Origin: CAYRGG01 sp964423745
Lineage (GTDB): Bacteria; Pseudomonadota; Gammaproteobacteria; Competibacterales; Competibacteraceae
NCBI GenBank assembly: GCA_964423745.1
Contig: CAYRGG010000100.1
Span: forward strand, 1-10,868
DNA: 10,868 bases
Direction: 5' to 3'
Translations under genes and position numbers: made by a program
The notes under the pieces: generated by a model
Told to the model about the DNA's origin: nothing
Seen by the model: the letters and a program-made list of their open reading frames with translations, nothing else
Databases searched by the model: none
Part shown: positions 5,750 to 10,868 of the stretch, in pieces
How positions within the stretch are numbered: position 1 is the first letter of the stretch
Layout: the number at the start of each line of letters is the position of its first letter

Positions 5750-7366
5750 TCACGCGGCTTGTTTGGTGTCAGTGTCAATGGGCCAGAATCGCTCCACTAA
5801 CTTGTTAGCGTAGGTGTTGACATAGAGGCCGTTGAAGGCATAGACATACATTTTTTGCCACGTTGGATTGTCAGCGCGATAAGGCAGTTGGGTTTGAAAG
5901 ACCAACACCGCCATGAACAGAATGATCACTCCTCCCATCAGCCACAGGTCGAAAGCTGTGCGAAGTGGGTGCAGTTCGGGCAAGGCGCCCGCCAGCATAA
6001 AGGCAAAGATTGATTGTAGGGTGAAGAATACGAAGCATACCCCGATGGCCATAACGATTCCGCGCATTGCCACCGGCAGTGTGTACTCATCACCAAAGGA
6101 ATTCCAAATCAGGTGCGTCACCGCCATCATCAGGACAGCACCCAGCACCACGACCCCCGGCTCTTTATCCGGTGTGACGCCAAAGACCCAAGCCATCGCC
6201 AGGGTCAGTCCCAGCGCTATGAATAGTGCAGCGATAAGTTGCAACACCTGAGGTTTTTCTCGTCGGGTTGGCACCCAAGATGACCGGGCAATGTCAATAA
6301 TGCTGCCTGAAGACAGGAAGGCATGGGCTTTATACATGGAATGGGCGATGATATGCAGTACCGCGGCGGCGTAAGCGCCCAGACCGCATTGCAGCATCAT
6401 AAAACCCATTTGCGCTACCGTGGAGTAGGCCAGTGAGGTCTTGATACTGGTTTGGGTGAGCATCACCACGGAAGCGAACAGAGCCGTGAATGCCCCCACC
6501 ACAGCCAGAAAATCGAGGGCTATGGGTGACAGGGAGAATACCGGGCTCATGCGTACGATTAAGAAACCACCGGCATTAATAATGCCCGCATGCAACAGCG
6601 CCGACACTGGAGTCGGTGTTTCCATGACCTCGGGCAACCAACTGTGAAAGGGGAACTGAGCGGACTTGAGCAGGGCGCCCAGCGCCAGCAGCAAAGCAAT
6701 CCAGGTAAACGCACCCACATCCTCTGACCCCGCAGCACGCAGCGCATCCGCGGCGGCAAAGATTTGCCCAAAATCAAGATTGTTAAAGGAGGTATAAATG
6801 AGTGTCATAGCCCCAATCAGGCATAGGTCACCGGTGCGGCTGATGACAAACTTCTTGCGCGCCGCCAATTGGGCTGCTGGCCGTTCGGGATAAAACAGTA
6901 ATAACTTGTGCAGGCTCATACTGGTGGCCACCCAAGCTAAGACGAACATTACCAGATTGCCCGACACGATCAACGTGAGCACAGAACCGACAGTCACTGC
7001 CAGCCATTTCATAAAATAGCCTTGTTCGGCATCCCCGTCCAAATAGTTTTCCGCATAACGGGTCACCACTGCACCCATGAATGACACCAGTAGTAGCATG
7101 ATTGCTGACAGGGCATCGAAGAACACGCCGACCGAGAAATGAAAGCCCTCAGTAGAACCAATGGTAAAAAAATTTAGTGTGATGCGACCGTAACTTAAGA
7201 AGCCGAGCGTCGCGAGAATAGCCGCGCCAAGGGCAATCCAGGTCAAGCCGCCAGTCAGTTTGGTCATTACTCTAGGGTTGGCATTGGCCCCATCGCGGGG
7301 GATAAAGAGTATCGACAGCAAGAGTGCGGGGCCAAATGCAACAATGTAAGGGATAATCGGTTTCAT
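5750..7366 (-). CDS. dabB: DabB, NuoL/Mrp-like proton-conducting membrane subunit
   Basis: This 538-residue polytopic inner-membrane protein belongs to the proton-conducting transporter family (NuoL, MrpA/D). It is often misannotated as NADH-quinone oxidoreductase subunit L. It probably carries the cation flow that drives CO2 conversion by DabA. Visible hallmarks are many hydrophobic helices, the block KSAQFPFHSWLPEVMETPTP (234-253, with K234 and H241) continuing into SALLHAG, and HSMYKAHAFLSSG (342-354). The glutamate found in the fifth helix of NuoL (WEG context) is replaced here (AWVATSMSLHKLL, 144-156); I recall this being usual in DabB-type proteins. Length is shorter than NuoL because the long lateral helix is lacking. 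Ribosome-binding site GGAGGA lies eight bases before the ATG. No other complex I genes are nearby, and dabA follows directly, which settles the identity. Confidence 0.93.
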   Translation of the reverse strand: MKPIIPYIVAFGPALLLSILFIPRDGANANPRVMTKLTGGLTWIALGAAILATLGFLSYGRITLNFFTIGSTEGFHFSVGVFFDALSAIMLLLVSFMGAVVTRYAENYLDGDAEQGYFMKWLAVTVGSVLTLIVSGNLVMFVLAWVATSMSLHKLLLFYPERPAAQLAARKKFVISRTGDLCLIGAMTLIYTSFNNLDFGQIFAAADALRAAGSEDVGAFTWIALLLALGALLKSAQFPFHSWLPEVMETPTPVSALLHAGIINAGGFLIVRMSPVFSLSPIALDFLAVVGAFTALFASVVMLTQTSIKTSLAYSTVAQMGFMMLQCGLGAYAAAVLHIIAHSMYKAHAFLSSGSIIDIARSSWVPTRREKPQVLQLIAALFIALGLTLAMAWVFGVTPDKEPGVVVLGAVLMMAVTHLIWNSFGDEYTLPVAMRGIVMAIGVCFVFFTLQSIFAFMLAGALPELHPLRTAFDLWLMGGVIILFMAVLVFQTQLPYRADNPTWQKMYVYAFNGLYVNTYANKLVERFWPIDTDTKQAA

Positions 7367-7510
7367 GGCTTGGCTCCTCCGTTGCCGATGGTTGTCCCTT
7401 GCTGCCCAGTGTGGCTTTGCAAGTTTCTCTGAACCATTGATTGTTACCTCGCTTTAAGTAGAGTTTTTGCAGGCAGTTAAGTACTACACTGCAGCAAATC
7501 TACCAATCTC

Positions 7511-7527
7511 ATTTGATTTGATCAAAT
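7511..7527. promoter_or_regulatory. LysR-type binding site (T-N11-A palindrome)
   Basis: ATTTGATTTGATCAAAT is a perfect interrupted palindrome with 7-bp arms around TTG. It contains the T-N11-A core (7513-7525) expected for LysR-type recognition sites. It overlaps the -35 region of the LysR gene promoter candidate, so binding could repress lysR while organising activation of the divergent dabB. Regulator identity is inferred from adjacency. Confidence 0.65.
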
Positions 7528-7541
7528 ATATGTATTTTAAT
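7513..7541 (+). promoter_or_regulatory. Promoter candidate of the LysR gene
   Basis: TTGATT (7513-7518), a 17-base spacer and TTTAAT (7536-7541) form a reasonable sigma-70 promoter, placing the start near 7548 and the ATG about 25 bases later. Its -35 box lies inside the LysR-type palindrome, as expected for an autoregulated gene. Confidence 0.5.
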
Positions 7542-7572
7542 AAATCGTTTCTTTTTTTAAAAGTATTCAAGC

Positions 7573-8487
7573 ATGGCACATATTAACTACCATCATCTGC
7601 GGTATTTTTGGGTTATCGCTAACGAAAACAGCCTTACGCAGGCTGCCGAGCGTCTGCACGTCTCGCAATCCGCGCTGAGCATCCAGGTGCGCAAACTGGA
7701 GGACAGCCTAGGGCAACGGCTGTTTGATCGTGAGAACAGGCGGCTGGTCTTGACCGAGGCCGGACGTATCGCGCTGGATTATGCGCAAACCATCTTCCAG
7801 GCGGGTGACGAACTACTGAACACCCTCAAAAATCGGCCTTCCGGTAACCGTCAGGCGGTCAGAATCGGTGCGGTCGCCACCCTGTCGCGCAACTTCCAAT
7901 TGCAATTGCTACAGCCCCTCATCGGCCGACCCGGCCTGGATCTTATTGTGCGTTCGGGAAGCTTGGCTGAGCTACTGACGCAGTTGCAGGCACACACCAT
8001 CGATCTCGTGCTGTCCAATTTTCCCGTGCGCCGGGATGCCGAAACCGGCTGGCACAGCCATTTGCTCGACGTTCAGCCGGTTAGCCTGGTAGGCCAGCGG
8101 AAGGCGGGGCAGGAACGTTTTCGCTTCCCCGAGGATCTGCAGACCACACCCTTGTTGCTGCCGACATTGGAAAGCGATATTCGAGCAGCTTTTGATCTGC
8201 TGCTGGATCAGGCGGGCATCCGCCCAATCATTGCCGCTGAGGTCGACGACATGGCTATGTTGAGACTGCTAGCGCGGGAATCGGAGGGTGTGACCCTGGT
8301 TCCGCGGGTGGTTGTGCAGGACGAGTTACAAGCGGGTGTATTGGTTGAACGCCACCGCATCACACAGATCGAGGAAAGTTTTTATGCGATTACTCCGAGT
8401 CGGCGGTTTCCGAATCCACTGGTGCGTGAACTGGTGCTGCATATGAAAGCGGCACCCGAGACGCTGTCCCCAAAAACTGAACCTTAA
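7573..8487 (+). CDS. LysR-family transcriptional regulator (NhaR-like), probable dab regulator
   Basis: A 304-residue LysR-type regulator of normal length. Residues about 5-64 hold the winged helix-turn-helix: INYHHLRYFWVIANENS, then LTQAAERLHVSQSALSIQVR with the recognition helix, then KLEDSLGQRLFDRENRRLVL. A linker helix (66-90) and a periplasmic-binding-like effector domain (about 95-290) follow. The INYxHLxYFW opening resembles NhaR rather than typical CbbR proteins. It is divergent from dabB-dabA across a region with a T-N11-A palindrome, so it probably controls inorganic carbon uptake in response to an unknown ligand or ionic signal, as well as its own expression. The ribosome-binding site before the ATG is poor. 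Family certain; target inferred from position. Confidence 0.93.
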   Translation: MAHINYHHLRYFWVIANENSLTQAAERLHVSQSALSIQVRKLEDSLGQRLFDRENRRLVLTEAGRIALDYAQTIFQAGDELLNTLKNRPSGNRQAVRIGAVATLSRNFQLQLLQPLIGRPGLDLIVRSGSLAELLTQLQAHTIDLVLSNFPVRRDAETGWHSHLLDVQPVSLVGQRKAGQERFRFPEDLQTTPLLLPTLESDIRAAFDLLLDQAGIRPIIAAEVDDMAMLRLLARESEGVTLVPRVVVQDELQAGVLVERHRITQIEESFYAITPSRRFPNPLVRELVLHMKAAPETLSPKTEP

Positions 8488-8685
8488 TTTCTTACTGGTA
8501 AAGCGCAGCAAAAGCTGACTCCATAAAATCATCTTTGATGGTGACTTTTATAAAGAGTGCTGCGGTCTATGACATTCGGCTTAAGACTTCTGTTGGATAG
8601 GCAATATTAATGTAATGACATAAGCTATTTAAGCGCTTTTCAAACGGCTGTTATAGCCACATACCTATTAATAAGAGAGCATGTT

Positions 8686-9135
8686 ATGTCAAACATCAAC
8701 AACAATTTAAATGTACGCCGCCCTATTGCTAACATTACTGTTGAAGACATACACACGACCCGCGAATCTTGGAGCCAATGCAGTGCTGAACAACAGCGAG
8801 CACAGGAAGCCTTTGAGCAAGCATTAAATTGTGTTGAGAGTAACGCCGCCAAACGCGGACGTAATCAGCGGGATTGGGATGAGCCCTGTACTATGATGGA
8901 CGCGGTGGCGGTTGCCCACGGAGCCTTTTGGGGTGGTGTCTCCGCAGGAGCGGTGACTGCAGCGACAGCTTCAGCAATCCCTGTGAGTGCTGTTATGGGT
9001 GCAGCTGTGGGAGCAGCGGTAGGTTTCGGACAAGCAGTTACCGATCCGGACAATACCACAAGCATTAATCCAGCCCACCATTTTAGCGAGAATCCTCTTC
9101 AGCCCGAGAGTAATAAAGGGTTGGATTCCCAATGA
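8686..9135 (+). CDS. Small glycine-zipper-like hydrophobic protein, function unknown
   Basis: A 149-residue protein I do not recognise. Residues 1-70 are polar, with a likely amphipathic helix (about 27-55) and three cysteines (32, 49, 68). Residues 71-118 are strongly hydrophobic and Gly/Ala-rich with repeated G-x3-G spacings: G79/G83, G84/G88, G105/G109, G109/G113. Proline 99 splits the segment into two halves, suggesting a membrane-inserting helical hairpin. The tail (119-149) is polar. There is no N-terminal signal peptide. GAGAG lies about six bases before the ATG. The gene overlaps the next one by four bases, so the two are translated as a unit. Glycine-zipper pairs occur in pore-forming peptides, outer-membrane lipoproteins and phage proteins; none can be chosen from sequence alone. 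Confidence 0.75.
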   Translation: MSNINNNLNVRRPIANITVEDIHTTRESWSQCSAEQQRAQEAFEQALNCVESNAAKRGRNQRDWDEPCTMMDAVAVAHGAFWGGVSAGAVTAATASAIPVSAVMGAAVGAAVGFGQAVTDPDNTTSINPAHHFSENPLQPESNKGLDSQ

Positions 9136-9548
9136 ACCACCAGAAAAGGGTAAACCAATTTTTTGAAAAAATACTTTCTGAAGGTAAGCTTAAAAGAACA
9201 AATATCGTTGACGAATGGCTGTGGTCACATGGCTATCAGACACCACCGTCAGTAGCATGGCCTCTTTGGGCAATTATTCTAGAAATAACAATGTTTTGGT
9301 TGATTTTGAGACCCTTTTTATTAGTTCCGTTCATCTTTTTTTTCCCCCTGTGTCCACAAGCGGGGTTTCTGACCGAGTACTGGAATGCGCTAGCAATCGA
9401 TTCTGACGAGATCGTTCTTGGTGCAGTGATTATCGGAACTGCAACTTGGACAAGAACCTATTTCATGCCCTGGAAACGCTGGCGTCAGGTTTGGAAAGAA
9501 ATTGACGATAACGACACTACCTGGAAACCGTCTGATCAAAATCGTTAG
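9132..9548 (+). CDS. Small two-pass membrane protein, possibly DUF6404-like
   Basis: A 138-residue protein whose ATG overlaps the TGA of the gene before it, a sign of coupled translation. The N-terminal 40 residues are polar, followed by hydrophobic segments at about 45-73 (aromatic-rich, with two prolines) and 92-108. The C-terminal end is charged and tryptophan-rich (PWKRWRQVWKEID). The block LWSHGYQTPP just before the first membrane segment, and the PWKRW motif after the last, recall the small DUF6404 membrane proteins as I remember them; this is a weak resemblance needing a profile search. Paired with a hydrophobic glycine-zipper protein, it could be a partner or protective membrane protein, but the function is unknown. 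Confidence 0.7.
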   Translation: MNHQKRVNQFFEKILSEGKLKRTNIVDEWLWSHGYQTPPSVAWPLWAIILEITMFWLILRPFLLVPFIFFFPLCPQAGFLTEYWNALAIDSDEIVLGAVIIGTATWTRTYFMPWKRWRQVWKEIDDNDTTWKPSDQNR

Positions 9549-9612
9549 ATGATTATGCGCTAATGAGATAAGACTTGCGCGGAAGAGGACTTTGAGTGAT
9601 TCATGAGGGAAG

Positions 9613-9639
9613 TGACGATGGCCTGGACGGCCATCGTCA
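9613..9639. terminator. Perfect 11-bp hairpin between convergent genes
   Basis: TGACGATGGCC (9613-9623) and GGCCATCGTCA (9629-9639) are exact inverted repeats around a 5-base loop. The hairpin lies 65 bases after the end of the plus-strand membrane gene and 68 bases past the end of the minus-strand ferredoxin gene. Its position between two convergent genes suggests a bidirectional terminator. Neither side has a clear T-run, so a dispersed REP-type palindrome is the alternative. Confidence 0.55.
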
Positions 9640-9706
9640 AACCTTCCGAGAATGACGTATTTACAGCCCCCTCTGAAACGAGCAGCAATAGTCCTAAAGG
9701 AACTTC

Positions 9707-10039
9707 CTAAGCAGCTAAGGGCTGAGGAGAATGGACGAAACATTTCTTGGGACAGACCCGGGCGCAGGCTTCACACCCGACACAATCCATGGCATTACTC
9801 AGTTTCATGTAAGAATTGTCGCTATCATCGTCGTCATCGTAATCGTCGTCGTAATCGTCGTCGTCATCTAAATCCACTTCATCCACGGCCCGCTGCACCA
9901 TTTCAAAGACATCACGGGGACAGACCTTAAAACAACGACCACAACCGATACATTTGTCTTCTTTCAATTCAATCACAAACTGGGGTACCCATTTCGTACC
10001 ACCACGGGTAACGCCGGTGATTGCATTTTCCATATCCAT
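9707..10039 (-). CDS. fdxB: Nif-associated 2[4Fe-4S] ferredoxin (FdxB, ferredoxin III type)
   Basis: This 110-residue ferredoxin carries two complete cluster motifs: C30-x2-C33-x2-C36-x3-C40-P and C86-x2-C89-x2-C92-x3-C96-P. It should hold two [4Fe-4S] clusters and carry low-potential electrons in nitrogen fixation. The N-terminal block around TRGGTKWVPQFV and the position after nifX and DUF269 match nif-specific ferredoxin III. Between the two motifs is an unusual acidic linker, residues 58-74, with 14 aspartates in 17 residues, partly encoded by an exact 12-bp tandem repeat. AGAGGT lies seven bases before the ATG at 10039; an in-frame ATG at 10033 is the alternative. A hairpin separates it from the upstream DUF269 gene, but no promoter of its own is evident. 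Confidence 0.88.
   Translation of the reverse strand: MDMENAITGVTRGGTKWVPQFVIELKEDKCIGCGRCFKVCPRDVFEMVQRAVDEVDLDDDDDYDDDYDDDDDSDNSYMKLSNAMDCVGCEACARVCPKKCFVHSPQPLAA
9841..9864. repeat. 12-bp tandem repeat coding the acidic linker of the ferredoxin
   Basis: AATCGTCGTCGT occurs twice, exactly, at 9841-9852 and 9853-9864. It is flanked by imperfect GTC/ATC triplets from about 9818 to 9868. On the coding strand each unit reads Asp-Asp-Asp-Tyr. Such triplet-type arrays can change length by slippage while keeping the reading frame. Confidence 0.85.
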
Positions 10040-10083
10040 TTTTTTTACCTCTTTGGTTGCCGTTAAAGATACATTGCATTGAA

Positions 10084-10111
10084 TTCCGTTCTTTGCAAAC
10101 TGCGAACGGAA
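10084..10111 (-). terminator. Hairpin between DUF269 gene and ferredoxin gene
   Basis: TTCCGTTC (10084-10091) pairs with GAACGGAA (10104-10111). An inner GCA/TGC stem (10095-10097 with 10101-10103) extends it beyond a 3-base bulge to an AAC loop. It begins 5 bases after the DUF269 stop on the minus-strand transcript and has no U-tract. It could be a partial terminator, or a stabiliser or processing site that sets the ferredoxin message level. Confidence 0.45.
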
Positions 10112-10116
10112 CTTGA

Positions 10117-10584
10117 CTACAATTCGGCTACATGGGGATATTCTTTGATGAGTGTAAGGGCAGTATTCACCTTCTTTTCACCCTCTTCTTGCAGCTTTTC
10201 GAGACTCTTAAAACCAAACCGATGCACATCCCGCAGGTTACGATCCAGCACAACCAATCGGCCCACCGTAATGACAACACGGCCAAACCCCTCGTAGGTA
10301 AGATTGATCAGGGGTACGGCCAGCAAACCAGAGCTTTGCTCGATAAGGGTTGCAATGGCATTGTAAAATGCCTTTAACCGGGAAATGACTTCTTCATCGG
10401 GGTCGCCTATGATAGGAATTTCACGCTTGCGTTCTTTGGTGAGAATAAAGGGGTCGAGGATTTGTGCTGCAGAATAGTGATCATACTGTCCGTAGCTATC
10501 TAGGGCGCGCACTTGTTTGACCATCGCCTTCATAAACTCCGTTTCTAGCAAAGGCTCATTATCGGTCAATACAGAATCTGTCAT
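10117..10584 (-). CDS. NifX-associated nitrogen fixation protein (DUF269)
   Basis: A 155-residue soluble protein of the DUF269 family, which is found almost only beside nifX in nif clusters. Recognisable family blocks are KAMVKQVRALDSYGQYD (about 19-35), DPFILTKERKREIPIIGDPD (44-63), RLKAFYNAIATLIEQSSG (69-86) and the GRVVITVGRLVVLDRNLRDVHRFGF stretch (100-124). Its exact job is not established; it is presumed to assist FeMo-cofactor assembly or delivery with NifX. It starts 35 bases after the nifX stop with a poor ribosome-binding site. The length is normal for the family. The order nifX, DUF269, ferredoxin is a common arrangement in proteobacterial nif clusters; no DUF683 gene lies between it and the ferredoxin. 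Confidence 0.9.
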   Translation of the reverse strand: MTDSVLTDNEPLLETEFMKAMVKQVRALDSYGQYDHYSAAQILDPFILTKERKREIPIIGDPDEEVISRLKAFYNAIATLIEQSSGLLAVPLINLTYEGFGRVVITVGRLVVLDRNLRDVHRFGFKSLEKLQEEGEKKVNTALTLIKEYPHVAEL

Positions 10585-10619
10585 AGTATCATATCAATAA
10601 GTTATTGTTTCTGTTAATT

Positions 10620-10868
10620 TTATTCCTGCCAACCTTCGGCTTCCATGGCGTCGAACCGTTCCGCACTGGGCGAGTCTTGGCGTCTACTTGCCTTTGTTAT
10701 CCAGGACGCAGACCCGCTTTCCAGCTCACCTTTAAAATCCCGCAGCAGTTGCTCGATAGGCGTATTCTCATCAACCCGAATCGGTTGAATGCCCCGTGCG
10801 ATCAGCTGGCGAATGGCGGAACCACCCACCGCTTGGCAATACACAGCAGCACAGCCCTGCAAAAGATC
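10620..10868 (-). CDS. nifX: NifX, FeMo-cofactor biosynthesis carrier (3' part)
   Basis: The frame is open to the right edge, so only the C-terminal 82 or so residues are seen; the true start lies outside. The visible part begins DLLQGCAAVYCQAVGGSAIR and continues with QLIARGIQPIRVDENTPIEQLL, which fits the C-terminal half of the NifX/NifB/NafY dinitrogenase cofactor-binding domain. NifX binds NifB-co and other FeMo-co precursors in the cytoplasm and passes them to NifEN. The tail after the domain is polar and ends at TAA (10622-10620). Position directly upstream of the DUF269 gene supports NifX over other members of the domain family. Confidence 0.85.
   Translation of the reverse strand, partial: DLLQGCAAVYCQAVGGSAIRQLIARGIQPIRVDENTPIEQLLRDFKGELESGSASWITKASRRQDSPSAERFDAMEAEGWQE

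Larger units (their letters stand above)
7367..7572. promoter_or_regulatory. Divergent regulatory region dabB / lysR
   Basis: These 206 bases separate the divergently transcribed dabB and LysR genes and should hold both promoters. A LysR-type palindrome lies at 7511-7527. TTAAGTA occurs twice in direct orientation, 7454-7460 and 7477-7483, 23 bases apart, possible additional regulator contacts. I could not identify a convincing sigma-70 promoter for dabB on the minus strand, which fits an activator-dependent promoter. Confidence 0.55.

Noticed and set aside
5733..5753. Longer DabA start at the GTG at 5753
   Set aside because: This GTG overlaps the dabB stop and has no ribosome-binding site, whereas AGGAGT is correctly placed for the ATG at 5732.
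5750..7366. NADH-quinone oxidoreductase (complex I) subunit L
   Set aside because: No other nuo genes are near, the protein lacks the length and the fifth-helix glutamate of NuoL, and it is directly coupled to dabA.
8506..8542. Small hairpins after the LysR gene (CAGC/GCTG and ATCATC/GATGGT) as its terminator
   Set aside because: Stems are only 4-6 bp with mismatches and no following T-run; too weak to call.
9652..9930. Plus-strand frame with an Arg/His-rich protein
   Set aside because: It is the antisense of the ferredoxin's aspartate codons; the Arg/His repeats are a by-product of the GTC/ATC triplets.
1..10868. CRISPR arrays, tRNA or rRNA genes, transposase genes
   Set aside because: No regularly spaced repeats, cloverleaf-like segments, rRNA sequence or recognisable transposase motifs were seen on either strand.

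Overview
The window looks like chromosomal DNA of a diazotrophic proteobacterium, most likely a gammaproteobacterium that fixes or concentrates inorganic carbon (sulfur oxidiser, methanotroph or similar). This rests on a nif accessory cluster (nifX, a DUF269 gene, a nif-type 2[4Fe-4S] ferredoxin) lying close to a dabB-dabA inorganic-carbon uptake operon with a divergent LysR regulator. The genus cannot be read from the sequence alone.

Layout, left to right. 1-82 (-): first 27 codons of a probable EamA/DMT membrane transporter. 83-420: no gene, but a 128-bp element bounded by 7-bp inverted repeats (230-357). 421-2661 (-): a compact type II restriction-modification cassette transcribed as ribbon-helix-helix regulator, then C5-cytosine methyltransferase, then PD-(D/E)XK endonuclease, with gaps of 2 and 10 bases. 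A near-consensus sigma-70 promoter (2694-2721) drives it, and a perfect 22-bp palindrome covers the expected transcription start. 2722-3068: no gene. 3069-3101: strong hairpin just after dabA. 3114-7366 (-): dabB then dabA. 7367-7572: divergent regulatory region with a 17-bp LysR-type palindrome. 7573-8487 (+): NhaR-like LysR regulator. 8686-9548 (+): two overlapping small genes of unknown function, one glycine-zipper-like hydrophobic protein and one two-pass membrane protein. 9613-9639: 11-bp perfect hairpin between convergent genes. 9707-10868 (-): nifX (cut by the window edge), DUF269 protein, ferredoxin.

How the parts work together. DabB (NuoL/Mrp-like, membrane) and DabA (zinc, beta-carbonic-anhydrase-like site) form an energy-coupled CO2-hydrating/bicarbonate-accumulating complex, probably under control of the divergent LysR protein. 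The nif genes supply FeMo-cofactor handling (NifX, DUF269) and electron transfer (ferredoxin). The RM cassette sits between dabA and the transporter, looks AT-richer than dab, and has inverted-repeat structures on both sides, so it is probably acquired. Its most notable aspect is that the putative controller is a ribbon-helix-helix protein with its own operator, rather than the classical helix-turn-helix C protein. The two-gene membrane operon at 8686-9548 is the least explained coding material.
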